A program made the translations under genes and the position numbers. The notes below the pieces were generated by a model that was given only the letters and a program-made list of their open reading frames with translations, did no database searches and was not told where the DNA came from. A DNA stretch of 64,000 nucleotides from Treponema sp. UBA4873 (lineage in GTDB: Bacteria > Spirochaetota > Spirochaetia > Treponematales > Treponemataceae). The stretch is from positions 62,001-126,000 of the forward strand of contig DHDP01000012.1 of assembly GCA_002399405.1 (NCBI GenBank), in the 5' to 3' direction. Shown here piece after piece: positions 20,001-28,156 of this stretch (the stretch's first letter is position 1; each line of letters begins with the position of its first letter).

Positions 20001-20708
20001 AATGCGTACGGCAGAATCGTCTCCCGGCAGGAAAATGTCGAGCACTTCGCCGCGCAGGCTGAACTCACCGCGGACAGACACTCGCGGAACGCGCATAAAA
20101 CCGAGCGACGCGAGCATTTCCGCAGTCTTCACCGTGTTTATCTGCTGCCCTTTTTCGAGCCGGAACGTATGGCTGCGGAGATGTCCGGGAGGCGGAAGCG
20201 GAGACTGAAACACGCGCTGCGTAAGTATAAAGATGCGCGGCCGTTTTCTGAGCGGGGCGCTTATGTCCGAAACTGCAAGCTTTGCAAGGGCAGCCGCGCG
20301 TTCGCCGAATACGGCCGCACCTTTCGCAGCGGGCCGGTAGGGTATCATACCCCACCACGGAAGAACGACTGTTTCCGCTTCCGGAAAAACAGTCGCAAGG
20401 TCCGCGGCGAGGCTGTCCGATTCGTGCTCGCCCGGAACGACAATCACTGTATCGTACGAATGAGAATCGAACGTACGGATTTCCGCTTGCGGCCCTTTTT
20501 TCCCTGTTGTATACTGGAAAGACAGAAAGGCCCGCTGTGCGGCCTGCCGGCAGTACTCGGCGGTAAAATAGCTGTACATCGCTCCCTGCAAACCGCGTAC
20601 TGTCGCGGGAAATCCGCAGGAATCGTCCGAAAGGGCCGCGATACCGTTCCTCATTTCCGGCCAGGAGCGGATAAGTGCTTTAATGGAATTTGCTGATAAT
20701 GTATTCAT
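17028..20708 (-). CDS. mfd: Transcription-repair coupling factor
   Basis: Removes RNA polymerase stalled at DNA lesions and recruits UvrA. The protein is about 1226 aa, the normal length. In order it has the UvrB-like N-terminal part, the RNA-polymerase-interaction domain (LNPGDYVVHVEYGIGIFRG), a RecG-like helicase with Walker A GDVGYGKTEIA, DEEQRFG, LSATPIPRTLHMS, the TRG region RGRVGRSDRKAYAYL, and the C-terminal D7 domain. I choose the ATG at 20708, one codon inside a TTG, because GGA lies 7 bases before it. It is convergent with rodA and divergent from the gene at 20773. Confidence 0.96.
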   Translation of the reverse strand: MNTLSANSIKALIRSWPEMRNGIAALSDDSCGFPATVRGLQGAMYSYFTAEYCRQAAQRAFLSFQYTTGKKGPQAEIRTFDSHSYDTVIVVPGEHESDSLAADLATVFPEAETVVLPWWGMIPYRPAAKGAAVFGERAAALAKLAVSDISAPLRKRPRIFILTQRVFQSPLPPPGHLRSHTFRLEKGQQINTVKTAEMLASLGFMRVPRVSVRGEFSLRGEVLDIFLPGDDSAVRIIFDFDTIGNIRSFDAETQSTTGTLESVLVVPMKEVIWDTALVDTLRKRLADYESTAVSGDEERNQSEDDSSVHLPFTGAAKEKLADMIAELEAGRETEGEELFYPVLWDRKYSIADYISENTPVFFFDYDRLVNAEESISREYGGMYRRSRAELPVLPPSEMVMNFRKMIKTFSRCIFFRTLSQLSDTGDDNSAGDDASSDIVFSCEPARSFFGNINFLKDELGKLQKDDWKIFIFADGENQSLRIKEILRDYTGAKDTDDPSVKDTSPEYLNPVTVLPEAISEGFSVPDIKLLVIQENEIFGRRRYVPKSLHKVKSAAIDTFVELNPGDYVVHVEYGIGIFRGIERVKAAGNERDYIKLEYADSEYAFVPIEQVNMVQRYIGSEGEAPKIDRIGSKNWENRKNKVQKAVEDLAQKLIDLYSRRKASPGFPFPKDTEWQASFEAAFPYEDTPDQASVSEEVKRDMEKPVPMDRLVCGDVGYGKTEIAMRAAFKAVMGGKQVAFLAPTTILAEQHYETCLDRFRDFPVKIAQLSRFVSPAEQKKTLAKLAAGEVDILIGTHRIIQKDVVFRNLGLMIIDEEQRFGVKDKDKLKEMRTNIDCLALSATPIPRTLHMSLLKIRDMSLLTTPPQNRQSIETVIEPYNDVRVAAAVRREVERGGQVFYLHNRVESLQDTCRKLEQLLPEMLIDAAHGQMTSEQLDDIFRRFKLGGFHVLVATTIIENGIDIPNVNTIIIDRADMYGVSQLYQLRGRVGRSDRKAYAYLFYPQNVSLSEVAMKRLQVISDFTELGSGFKIAMKDMEIRGAGNLLGKDQSGDVYSVGFELYLKLLNEAVERLTMQKDYKAQNEVLMEMEYTGFIPDSYVQNTQTKMEIYKKIASIQTDDELGSVINELGDRFGPVPDEVSSLLSLAEIRILCRKLNISSIKEHQGVVAVSFSKVSDISVDKVLRLIKESAGSVTLDPTHPNMMFLKLGKIGLKEKSEFIREKLDKIA

Positions 20709-20772
20709 CAATTTGTCCGATAATTAAAGAAAGGTGTTGTTTTAAACATATATACCTTGCTGGAGAACTACA

Positions 20773-21747
20773 TTGAAACGTAAAATTTTTTTGATTATAT
20801 CATTTTTAGCGTTGTTTGGACAGGCTTTCTATGCACAAACAGAAAATACTGCTCCGTACAATACTGCATCTGTCTCAATAAAATTCTACGACAGAACAAT
20901 GTATTATCCCGGAAGCGCTGATACAAATCCCGTTTTTGTGCATATTACGGTAAAAAACACCGGGACCGATACGCTGCGCTTTAAGTTGGCCGACGACCGT
21001 GCGTTCAGCGTCGATTTTAATGCCTATACGATAAAAAACGCGCAGCTTCAGCAGACCCAGTCGTTAATCAGAAAGCGGACGACGAATCAGACAGTTTATT
21101 TCCGCGAAATTTCACTCGAAATCGGAGAGGAATATTCGTTCGTCGAAAATCTCAAGGATTATCTCGACGTGACTGAACCGTCGATTTACTATGTTGAACT
21201 CAATTTTTATCCGGCGCTGTATAAATCAAAAGACATTAAGCTGACTTCCAACCGTCTTACGCTTGAAGTACGCCCTTCTCCGTCCGCGGCGGCGGCTTCA
21301 ATTCTTCCCGTTAAGGCCGATACGGCGGAGATTCTTAAACCTGAGGAAATATCCCCGGACAAAGTCGTCGAGCAGACAATCATTGCAAGACAGAAATCAT
21401 TGTGGAATCAGTATTTTCTGTATATGGACGTCGAATCGATGCTCGAACGGACGCCCTCCTCGAAACGGAAATTCCGCAGCGTTTCCGCCGACGAACGAGA
21501 ACGCATGATCGAAGCGTATAAATCGGACCTGATGGAAGCCCGCATCGACGGCGATATAGTCGCTGTTCCTGAAAAATATCAGATCGAGAAGACTGTTTAT
21601 TCCCAAACGGAAGGGACTGTTCTTGTTACCGAATGGTTCAACAACCGCACGTATTACGAAAAGAAAAGTTACACGTATAAACTACGTCAGCGCGACGGTA
21701 TCTGGCAGATTTACGATTACACCGTTGTCAATCTGGGGACGGAATGA
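20773..21747 (+). CDS. Secreted protein of unknown function (324 aa)
   Basis: I do not recognise a named family. A clear signal peptide is present (KRK, a hydrophobic core of about 15 residues, then AFYAQ), so the protein is exported, with cleavage likely after residue 20-22. The first half of the mature part looks like an immunoglobulin-type beta domain (VFVHITVKNTGTDTLRFKLADD). The second half has a helical YLMYMDVESML region and a final beta segment that resembles an NTF2-like or SnoaL-type fold. The start is TTG at 20773 with GGAGA upstream. It overlaps the next gene by ATGA. Confidence 0.68.
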   Translation: MKRKIFLIISFLALFGQAFYAQTENTAPYNTASVSIKFYDRTMYYPGSADTNPVFVHITVKNTGTDTLRFKLADDRAFSVDFNAYTIKNAQLQQTQSLIRKRTTNQTVYFREISLEIGEEYSFVENLKDYLDVTEPSIYYVELNFYPALYKSKDIKLTSNRLTLEVRPSPSAAAASILPVKADTAEILKPEEISPDKVVEQTIIARQKSLWNQYFLYMDVESMLERTPSSKRKFRSVSADERERMIEAYKSDLMEARIDGDIVAVPEKYQIEKTVYSQTEGTVLVTEWFNNRTYYEKKSYTYKLRQRDGIWQIYDYTVVNLGTE

Positions 21748-22406
21748 AAGCTGTAATTATCTCGGATGACGACGACGTCATCGGTAAAATCAACAACGTA
21801 CTCACGGCGCGTAATTTCGACACGATAATTTACCGCTGGCTTCTCAAGGCTCTGGACAACGTTGAAGAAATACGGCCCGATGTCGTCGTCATCAGCACAT
21901 GTGATTATCCGCGCCACTGGAAGACGTTTGCGCAGTTCGTAAAGAGCGGAATAGGCGGAACCGAACCGCAGATAATTCTCTATACGCCCGCTTTTTTCCC
22001 CGCCAGTGAGACGGAAAAAGCTTCAATGCTCGGAATAAAGGGAACATTTTCGTCCGTAGATGAAGCGGGCCTCGAACGATTTACCTCGATATTAAATGCG
22101 GACAAAACGACGATTGCGACTCCGCAGTCGGGAAAAAATGCGGAACCTTCCTCTGTCCCTGCACAAAAAAAACAGTACGGAATGATTTTCACGCATCCGA
22201 AGACTGAGGCGTTTGTTACCGGTACGGTCCTTTCGTACGACGGTGAACGAATTGAATTTGCACCGGATGTTCCGCAGCTTGCAGAAAGGCTGGCTCCCGG
22301 CGACCATATCAGCGAAGTATCGCTAAAAACCGGCAACAGCTGTTCATACTCCTCTGCCGATATTGTCAGTACGGGAAAAACGATTCTGCTGAAAGTCGGT
22401 GAATAA
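21744..22406 (+). CDS. Receiver-like domain protein with a possible PilZ-like C-terminus
   Basis: A 220-aa cytoplasmic protein. Residues 1-115 resemble a response-regulator receiver: acidic triad after the first strand (IISDDDD), then DVVVISTCD, where the usual phospho-acceptor Asp position is Ser. After a Pro/Ser-rich linker, residues 145-220 (YGMIFTHPKTEAFVTGTVLSY onward) look like a small beta-barrel such as a PilZ-like module, without the full RxxxR motif. It would therefore be a pseudo-receiver. Both assignments are inference from pattern. It overlaps the secreted-protein gene upstream and is 2 bp from the zinc-ribbon gene downstream. Confidence 0.6.
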   Translation: MKAVIISDDDDVIGKINNVLTARNFDTIIYRWLLKALDNVEEIRPDVVVISTCDYPRHWKTFAQFVKSGIGGTEPQIILYTPAFFPASETEKASMLGIKGTFSSVDEAGLERFTSILNADKTTIATPQSGKNAEPSSVPAQKKQYGMIFTHPKTEAFVTGTVLSYDGERIEFAPDVPQLAERLAPGDHISEVSLKTGNSCSYSSADIVSTGKTILLKVGE

Positions 22407-22408
22407 CT

Positions 22409-22813
22409 ATGAAGACAAAAAAACAGCATGCGAAATTTTTCTGTGAAAACTGCGGAGCCGAAGTTTCCGAAAATGCGCGCGTATGCAGATACTGCGGACG
22501 TTTTTTTTCTTCCGTCCGCTGCCCCCGCTGCGGCGTGTCGGGGCCGGCATCGATGTTCGACAAAGGGTGTCCCAACTGCGGTTACGCAATGAACGATACG
22601 CAGATTATTTCGTACACAGCGAAGGACGGCGATGAGGTGAGAAAACATCTGTCGTCTTCCGAAAAGAGAAAACTGAAAACCGCATTCAACAGCTACCGCA
22701 GCAGGAATCAGTCGGCGGTACCGGGCGACAGTTCGCTTCCGGCATGGATATATATTATTACGGCGTGCATTCTTGCCGCCGTGCTCGCCGCGGTCTTCAG
22801 CTGCATAAAATGA
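22409..22813 (+). CDS. Double zinc-ribbon membrane protein
   Basis: A 134-aa protein with two tandem zinc ribbons in the first 60 residues (FCENCGAEV and VCRYCGRFF, then RCPRCGVSG and GCPNCGYAM) and a C-terminal membrane helix (about residues 108-130). Such tail-anchored double ribbons are common in bacteria but have no fixed function. It starts right after the receiver-like gene and is followed by the tRNA-Leu promoter. Confidence 0.75.
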   Translation: MKTKKQHAKFFCENCGAEVSENARVCRYCGRFFSSVRCPRCGVSGPASMFDKGCPNCGYAMNDTQIISYTAKDGDEVRKHLSSSEKRKLKTAFNSYRSRNQSAVPGDSSLPAWIYIITACILAAVLAAVFSCIK

Positions 22814-22846
22814 TGGTGTTCCGCGACGGAAGTGTTATCCGGCGTC

Positions 22847-22875
22847 TTGACCAAGGCGATGCTTTCTGATAGTAT
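22847..22875 (+). promoter_or_regulatory. Promoter of tRNA-Leu(CAG)
   Basis: TTGACC at 22847-22852 and TAGTAT at 22870-22875 with a 17-bp spacer. The start point would be near 22882, 14 bases before the tRNA. Confidence 0.85.
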
Positions 22876-22895
22876 ATCAACATACTGATTAATAA

Positions 22896-22978
22896 GCCCG
22901 GATGGTGGAATTGGTAGACACGCTAGCTTCAGGTGCTAGTGAGCCACGCTCATGGGAGTTCAAGTCTCCCTTCGGGCA
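22896..22978 (+). tRNA. tRNA-Leu (anticodon CAG)
   Basis: Acceptor stem 22896-22902 with 22971-22977 (one G-T pair), discriminator A at 22978, anticodon CAG at 22930-22932 within a perfect CTAGC/GCTAG stem, and a class II long variable arm. The T loop has the normal TTCAAGT sequence, unlike the tRNA pair at 2.2-2.4 kb. No CCA is encoded. Confidence 0.95.
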
Positions 22979-22982
22979 TTTT

Positions 22983-23012
22983 CAGACCGTAGAAATACGG
23001 TCTGTTTTTTTT
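22983..23012 (+). terminator. Intrinsic terminator of tRNA-Leu
   Basis: CAGACCGTA, loop GAAA, TACGGTCTG, then eight T. It begins four bases after the tRNA and its T run reaches the stop codon of the minus-strand gene that ends here. Confidence 0.93.
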
Positions 23013-23763
23013 ATGCGCCGCCGCTGATTGTAAATACTGTCTTTTCGCCTGTAAGCGGATGCGGAAAACAGAGCGCACTCCCTTCAAACTGCAGCGTACG
23101 TCCTTTCCCGCAGCGGGAATTGTACAGTCTGTCTCCGAGTACGGGAAGTCCCACCCATGCAAGATGACAGCGGACCTGATGCCGGTACCCGGCGGTAATG
23201 CGGCAGCGCACGGTGGCTGCAGTTTCTTCGACGCTCACGATTTCTATTTCCGTGCGGTATATCGTATTACCGCCCTTTCTGCATGCAGCTGTTCCCGATT
23301 CGGACGTTACCGGCCGCACCTGTCCGCGCCCTGCTCCGAACGGTCGGAAAGCGGACTCTGCCGTCGTTTTTTCACCTGATGCAATAGTGAGGCTGCATGG
23401 CACCGGCGGAAAGCCCCCGAGTTCAACCGCGTTGTTTTTATTAGGAAGACAGACAACATCGTACGTCTTTTCAAAACTGCCGTTCCGCTGCGATTCGTTC
23501 AACGCATCGTACGACTGCTGGGTCGACGCAATTACAAGAAGCCCGCATGCGTCGTTATCGAGCCTGTGGAGCAGACCGTGCTCTATTTCCTTCCTCCCCC
23601 TGACGCCGGAAAGCTCAGGGAACAGCAGGCAGGCACGACAGAACGCGCTGTCACTGTCGCCCGGTACGAGGGGTGCGGACGGCATCCCGTGCGGTTTATA
23701 CAAAACAACAAACGGATCATGCGCTGTCGGCGCATGCAGTATTTTTATTCCGACCGCACTCAT
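23011..23763 (-). CDS. RluA-family RNA pseudouridine synthase (no S4 domain)
   Basis: Isomerises uridine to pseudouridine in rRNA or tRNA. The 250-aa protein consists of the catalytic domain only: VVLYKPHGMPS at the start, the catalytic motif HGLLHRLDNDACGLL with its Asp, and the late ITAGYRHQVRCHLAWVGLPVLGD that contacts RNA. Asn-Asp-Ala replaces the usual Lys-Asp-Thr after HRLD. The target site cannot be told from sequence. It overlaps the preceding RluD-like gene by ATGA and is the last gene of the operon. Confidence 0.85.
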   Translation of the reverse strand: MSAVGIKILHAPTAHDPFVVLYKPHGMPSAPLVPGDSDSAFCRACLLFPELSGVRGRKEIEHGLLHRLDNDACGLLVIASTQQSYDALNESQRNGSFEKTYDVVCLPNKNNAVELGGFPPVPCSLTIASGEKTTAESAFRPFGAGRGQVRPVTSESGTAACRKGGNTIYRTEIEIVSVEETAATVRCRITAGYRHQVRCHLAWVGLPVLGDRLYNSRCGKGRTLQFEGSALCFPHPLTGEKTVFTISGGA

Positions 23764-24737
23764 CTTTTATCCTCCGGGACTATCCGGGGATATTTTCGTT
23801 TCAGAATTTTAATAACTTCCGTAAAGCGCTCGGGAACAGCCGCGCGGAAAATCGTGAATTTCCGCTTCCCGGGAAGTCTCACAATCAGTTCGCGGGCATG
23901 AAGCATAAGTGTTGCGCCGGGAAAAAGTTCGTCCTTTTTTCCGTAAACGGCGTCGCCGAGAATCGGACAGCCTATATACTTCATGTGCACGCGTATCTGA
24001 TGCGTCCGCCCGGTCTTGAGGCGTACCCGCACGAGCGAATAGTTTCCGTAGCACGCCAGACAATGGTACAGCGTACGTGCGAATTTACCGTCCTCCGTAT
24101 CCGTCACGGCCTTATAACGCTTGCGGTTCTTCGGGTCGCGTATGATTCGCGTGCGGATATCTCCGGCAGCTGCCGGAGGACGTCCTTTTACGATCAAAAT
24201 ATATTCCTTACGCAGCCTGCGCAGTTTAAACTGCGTCTGGAGCCATTCTTCAGCTTCTCTGTTTTTCGCGGTAATAATAACACCCGACGTGTCTTTGTCG
24301 AGGCGGTGAACTATTCCGGGCCGCCGCGCAGCAAGTATTTCGGAGGCAGTACCGTCTTTTATCTGCGCGACAGATTTCCTGTCCCAATGGTACAAGAGGG
24401 CGTTTACGAGCGTGCCCGTCCAGTTGCCGGACGCAGGATGCGTCACCATGCCCTGTCTTTTATTAACGACAGTAACGTCATCGTCTTCGTAAATAATATC
24501 AAGGGGGATGTCTTCCGGACGTATGTCGTCGGGAATGTTGTCTTCCCATTCTATGTCTATCTGATCGCCTGCTTTTACCTTAAACGAGATTTTTTCACGT
24601 TTTCCGTTGACAAGAATTTCGGAAACCCCGGCTTTCAGCTTTGAACGGTTCATGCCGTTCGGAAGGGATGCAATATATTTGTCAAGCCGTATGGAATCGG
24701 AAAAGCCGTCAGGCACTCTGGTACTGAAAAACGGCAT
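23760..24737 (-). CDS. RluD-like pseudouridine synthase with S4 domain
   Basis: The 325-aa protein has an N-terminal S4 RNA-binding domain (LDKYIASLPNGMNRSKLKAG to about residue 65) and the RluA-type catalytic domain with TVVNKRQGMVTHPA, GIVHRLDKDTSGVI holding the catalytic Asp, and LKTGRTHQIRVHMKYIGCPILGD. Size and order match RluD, which modifies helix 69 of 23S rRNA, but RluB/C/D cannot be separated safely here. It lies in the comEC-rsmA-yggS operon. Confidence 0.9.
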   Translation of the reverse strand: MPFFSTRVPDGFSDSIRLDKYIASLPNGMNRSKLKAGVSEILVNGKREKISFKVKAGDQIDIEWEDNIPDDIRPEDIPLDIIYEDDDVTVVNKRQGMVTHPASGNWTGTLVNALLYHWDRKSVAQIKDGTASEILAARRPGIVHRLDKDTSGVIITAKNREAEEWLQTQFKLRRLRKEYILIVKGRPPAAAGDIRTRIIRDPKNRKRYKAVTDTEDGKFARTLYHCLACYGNYSLVRVRLKTGRTHQIRVHMKYIGCPILGDAVYGKKDELFPGATLMLHARELIVRLPGKRKFTIFRAAVPERFTEVIKILKRKYPRIVPEDKR

Positions 24738-24740
24738 CGT

Positions 24741-25301
24741 TTATTCTCCTGCCGCGTCGCTTTCTTCAGCACCGTTTCCAGCCGCATCCGTTGTTCCGCC
24801 GTCTCCGCCGTCTCCGCCGTCAGGAGGCGGCGGAGGAAGCGACAACTGAACAGCGTCTTCATCCTGTTCAATCGGTGTAATCTGAATCGGTCCCGTGTTT
24901 TCACGCAGAAGCTTCTGTTTTTTAATATTACGCTTTACAATGCTGACGATAAGGTCCGTGAGACCGATGCCCACGCTGATACCTATCGCTGTAAACAGGA
25001 TTGTCTTCTGCTCATCTTCCGTATAACTTGAAGTTTTTGAAAACGGATTCGGAAAATAATCGGATGAGAAATCGTGCTGGCAGTACCGCACAAAGGAATA
25101 TCCGAATGTTGCGTTCAACGTCACGAACGGCATAGCGCCTAAAGTTATTATTTCCGCGCGGCGGGCGTCTTTCATAAACTGCGGAAATTCGTCATCGGTA
25201 TACGGTTCCGGCGTCGTAGTCGTCGAGTCGTCGGCGTAGGACGGCAGCACAATCGTACAGGCGCAGATAAGAATCAGTATCTTCCGCATCAGTTTTTTCA
25301 T
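24741..25301 (-). CDS. Secreted or membrane protein with Pro/Gly-rich tail, unknown function
   Basis: A 186-aa protein that I do not recognise. It has an N-terminal signal peptide (KKLMRKILILICACTIVLPSYA), a middle part with one membrane helix (about residues 102-122, TILFTAIGISVGIGLTDLIV), and a low-complexity end with five Pro in a row followed by Gly-Asp repeats and Ala/Glu. The start overlaps the yggS stop by ATGA and the end lies 3 bp before the RluD-like gene, so it belongs to that operon. I infer an envelope location; no function can be assigned. Confidence 0.65.
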   Translation of the reverse strand: MKKLMRKILILICACTIVLPSYADDSTTTTPEPYTDDEFPQFMKDARRAEIITLGAMPFVTLNATFGYSFVRYCQHDFSSDYFPNPFSKTSSYTEDEQKTILFTAIGISVGIGLTDLIVSIVKRNIKKQKLLRENTGPIQITPIEQDEDAVQLSLPPPPPDGGDGGDGGTTDAAGNGAEESDAAGE

Positions 25302-26017
25302 GCCGCCGGATACTCCCTTTCTCCGAATATTGCGGTTCCTATGCGCACTTCCGTCGAACCTTCCGCAATCGCTATGCGGTAATCGCCCGACATCCCCATA
25401 GAAAGCGTTCCCAGAGCGAACTGCGGAAATTCACGCCTGAGCTGTTCCGCAGTTTTGCGCAGTCCGGCAAACGACGCATGTATTGCTTTTTCGTCCTGCG
25501 TAAAGGGCGCCATCGTCATAAATCCTGAGGGGAGTACATGAGGTGATTTACCTTCGGCACAATATTTTACTGCTTCCTGGAGGCTTTCGTATGAAGTAAA
25601 TCCTGATTTTGATTCTTCACCGGTGTGATATTCGAACAACACCCGTATCGTTTTGTTATTCAGCAGAGAGTATTTCTCTATTTCCTGAATAAGTTCCAGT
25701 CTGTCGACCGATTCAATGCACGAACATATTTTTACTGCGCGGCCGACTTTGTTCTTCTGCAGTGTGCCGATGATGTGAAGTTCTGTTTCGGGGTGCGCTT
25801 TGCAGATTTCCTCAAACTTTGAGCACGCCTCCTGCACGCGGTTTTCTCCGAACATTGTCTGTCCGGCGTTCAGTGCGTCTACGACCGACTGCGCGGGATG
25901 GAATTTGCTTACTGCCAGAAGTTTCACGCTTCCTTCCGCTCTTCCCGATAAGCGCTCTGCATCGGAAATCGATTTTTTTATTTTTTCGAGATTTACTTTG
26001 ACGTCAACGCTTTTCAT
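25298..26017 (-). CDS. yggS: YggS/PLPBP-family pyridoxal phosphate homeostasis protein
   Basis: Binds pyridoxal 5'-phosphate and keeps free vitamin B6 levels in balance; it has no known catalytic activity. The 239-aa length is typical. Key features are LLAVSKFHP with the PLP-binding Lys38, FGENRVQEA, LHIIGTLQKNK (family: HFIGxLQxNK), and the phosphate-binding end LSMGMSGDYRIAIAEGSTEVRIGTAIFG. It overlaps rsmA by four bases and the next gene by four. Confidence 0.92.
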   Translation of the reverse strand: MKSVDVKVNLEKIKKSISDAERLSGRAEGSVKLLAVSKFHPAQSVVDALNAGQTMFGENRVQEACSKFEEICKAHPETELHIIGTLQKNKVGRAVKICSCIESVDRLELIQEIEKYSLLNNKTIRVLFEYHTGEESKSGFTSYESLQEAVKYCAEGKSPHVLPSGFMTMAPFTQDEKAIHASFAGLRKTAEQLRREFPQFALGTLSMGMSGDYRIAIAEGSTEVRIGTAIFGEREYPAA

Positions 26018-26883
26018 AGCTGTAGTATACCAGCATTCAATATGTCAGACAACTCCAGCAGTTTCCCTATGCTGAGCGATTCTGCGCGCAATGAAGGGTC
26101 AATGCCGGCTTTTTCAAGAGCGTACGCGGTTTTATCTCCGTCCGCCAGAAACATAGTCAGATTGTTCCTGATATTTTTCCGCCGCGATACGAAAAGCGCG
26201 CGCTGCATTTTCATGAACAGCGCTTTGTTTGCACAGCACGGAAAATCAGTTTTCCGCGTCAGAATGACGGCGCGCGAATCGACGTTCGGACGGGGCCAGA
26301 AATTTCCTCCGGCCAAATCCATAAGCGGCTGAACGTCATATGCCCACTGACACAATATGGAAAACGACGAATAGTCGCCCGTGCCGGGCTGTGCCGACAT
26401 GCGCTGCGCAACTTCCTTTTGAACCGTAACCACAGCCCTGTCGAAGCGCACATCCTGTTCGATTGTATCTGCAATGAGTGCGGCCGCAATATTGTACGGA
26501 AGATTTCCGAAAAAGCGCTGCGGAGTTCCGTCCTTTTCCAGAACTGTTTTCCATGTCTTGAGTACATCGCCTTCTATAATCCGAAGGTTCCCCTGCCGCA
26601 GATACTGCGCAAAGAATCCGTTAAGCATTTTCACAAAACCTCTGTCTATTTCAAAGACGGTGGCGTTTGCTCCGCGCATGAGAATTTCTTCCGTCATCGA
26701 ACCGAGTCCCGGTCCCACTTCCCAAACGCTCATGCCGCCGGAAACGTCGAGCGAATCAGTAAGTCTTTTCCGCGCAGCTCCGTTTATTAAAAAATTCTGT
26801 CCGAATTTTTTCTGCATCGACATTCCGCTTTCGTCAAGCAGAGCCTTTAACGCCGCCGGTGAATTATAATCTGGATGGTTCAT
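26014..26883 (-). CDS. rsmA: 16S rRNA dimethyladenosine transferase RsmA/KsgA
   Basis: Dimethylates two adjacent adenosines near the 3' end of 16S rRNA as a late check of 30S assembly. The 289-aa protein shows KKFGQNFLIN, the SAM site WEVGPGLGSMTEEIL, VFEIDRG, the catalytic NLPYN motif, and the C-terminal RRDxxKNIRNNL-like segment (SRRKNIRNNL). The ribosome site AAGGAA precedes the ATG. It sits in the operon between comEC and yggS. Confidence 0.95.
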   Translation of the reverse strand: MNHPDYNSPAALKALLDESGMSMQKKFGQNFLINGAARKRLTDSLDVSGGMSVWEVGPGLGSMTEEILMRGANATVFEIDRGFVKMLNGFFAQYLRQGNLRIIEGDVLKTWKTVLEKDGTPQRFFGNLPYNIAAALIADTIEQDVRFDRAVVTVQKEVAQRMSAQPGTGDYSSFSILCQWAYDVQPLMDLAGGNFWPRPNVDSRAVILTRKTDFPCCANKALFMKMQRALFVSRRKNIRNNLTMFLADGDKTAYALEKAGIDPSLRAESLSIGKLLELSDILNAGILQL

Positions 26884-26896
26884 ATTTATTCCTTAA

Positions 26897-28156
26897 CTAA
26901 CGGGTTGCTATTCCCGGTATACGGGCGAATGCCGTAACGAGCATTTTTATAACGGCGTATATGCCGTTCATGACAGCCCCCGCCGGAACAACGAAGATTG
27001 GAAAAACAAGACAAAGCACAATGCAGAAAAGGCCCGCGTAAATAAACAGCGTAACGAGCGGAGACACAACGGTAGACGCAAGTATTCCGCCCGGCATGAA
27101 TGTTCCGAACAGTTTGAGCGACACAGGCGCAGTCAGCGTCTGTGCGGCAGCCGATGCTGAAATGCCGGACGAAACGCATCCGGGCAGTATGTGCGACAGT
27201 TTACCGTTGATTAATTCTCCGAACACGAGAATTCCGGCGAGCGCTCCGTACGAAAGCATGAACGCGGCGCTCGTACAATCAACCGGAGCAATAACAGTGT
27301 GACAGAGAAACGATGCGCACAGCACCGTCATCATGCTGACGTTCTTTATGCCGCAGAACGACAGCATCATCATGCCGATGCTGCAGAGAAGAGCGCGGAA
27401 CAGGGAAGGAGAAAATCCCGCGAACCACACAAAAAACAAAACGGCGCATGCCTGAAAAACGTACGCAGTTTTTTTCCCGCATACACTGCTGCCCGCCGAA
27501 ACGGCAAGTCCCGAAAAAATAGAAAGGTGCATTCCCGACAACGCCAGAATATGCGACAGTCCTGCATTTCTGAATGCATCCGCGGCCTGCCCCTCCGTAT
27601 ATTCCCTGATCCCTGAAAGCAGCGCAAGAAGCAGCCCGCCTGCCGCCCCCCACGCGTACATAAGCCGTCTGAACTGCAGACGGCTCAGCGCGCGCGCGTG
27701 CGCAATTTTTCCGCCCGGCGTATCGGGAAACTCCAAAGAATATCCTTTATCGGCAAAAAAAACACCGTCGCTTCCTGCTCTGCCGGACAGCGCTGCAGGC
27801 GCTCCCGTTTCACAGATAAGAGCGCCGCTTCCCCTGCTCGATGAATACAGCTTTCCCGGAAAATAAGCTTCTGTCATTCTGCCGTCGAGCATGACGGTGA
27901 GTACACCCGAACAGGTACTCGCAATTCCGTCCGCAGTCTTAACAAATTCCGGTTCAAACGATGCGGCGTATTTCTGTGTTTTTGAAAGTTTTACCGGATT
28001 TGAAACTATTCTTCCTTTCATGAAAACAACCGACGAAAACGGCACTGCGGCGCCGAATTGTTTTCTGTTTTTCATCGGAATACCGCAATACACTGCCGCA
28101 GCGCAGACCACAGCTGCGCAGACGAGAGGATTTTTTGCTGTTTTACAAATCACCAT
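26897..28156 (-). CDS. comEC: ComEC/Rec2-type competence membrane protein, channel part only
   Basis: ComEC forms the inner-membrane channel for single-stranded DNA uptake. The 419-aa protein has an N-terminal OB-like periplasmic part after two membrane segments (about residues 40-165) and then the polytopic competence domain with the signature SHILALSGMHLSIFSG, AGFSPSLFRALLCSIGMMML and GIKN. The C-terminal MBL-nuclease domain of full-length ComEC (about 750 aa) is absent. The start overlaps the stop of the HEAT protein gene. Whether this organism is transformable cannot be judged. Confidence 0.85.
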   Translation of the reverse strand: MVICKTAKNPLVCAAVVCAAAVYCGIPMKNRKQFGAAVPFSSVVFMKGRIVSNPVKLSKTQKYAASFEPEFVKTADGIASTCSGVLTVMLDGRMTEAYFPGKLYSSSRGSGALICETGAPAALSGRAGSDGVFFADKGYSLEFPDTPGGKIAHARALSRLQFRRLMYAWGAAGGLLLALLSGIREYTEGQAADAFRNAGLSHILALSGMHLSIFSGLAVSAGSSVCGKKTAYVFQACAVLFFVWFAGFSPSLFRALLCSIGMMMLSFCGIKNVSMMTVLCASFLCHTVIAPVDCTSAAFMLSYGALAGILVFGELINGKLSHILPGCVSSGISASAAAQTLTAPVSLKLFGTFMPGGILASTVVSPLVTLFIYAGLFCIVLCLVFPIFVVPAGAVMNGIYAVIKMLVTAFARIPGIATR

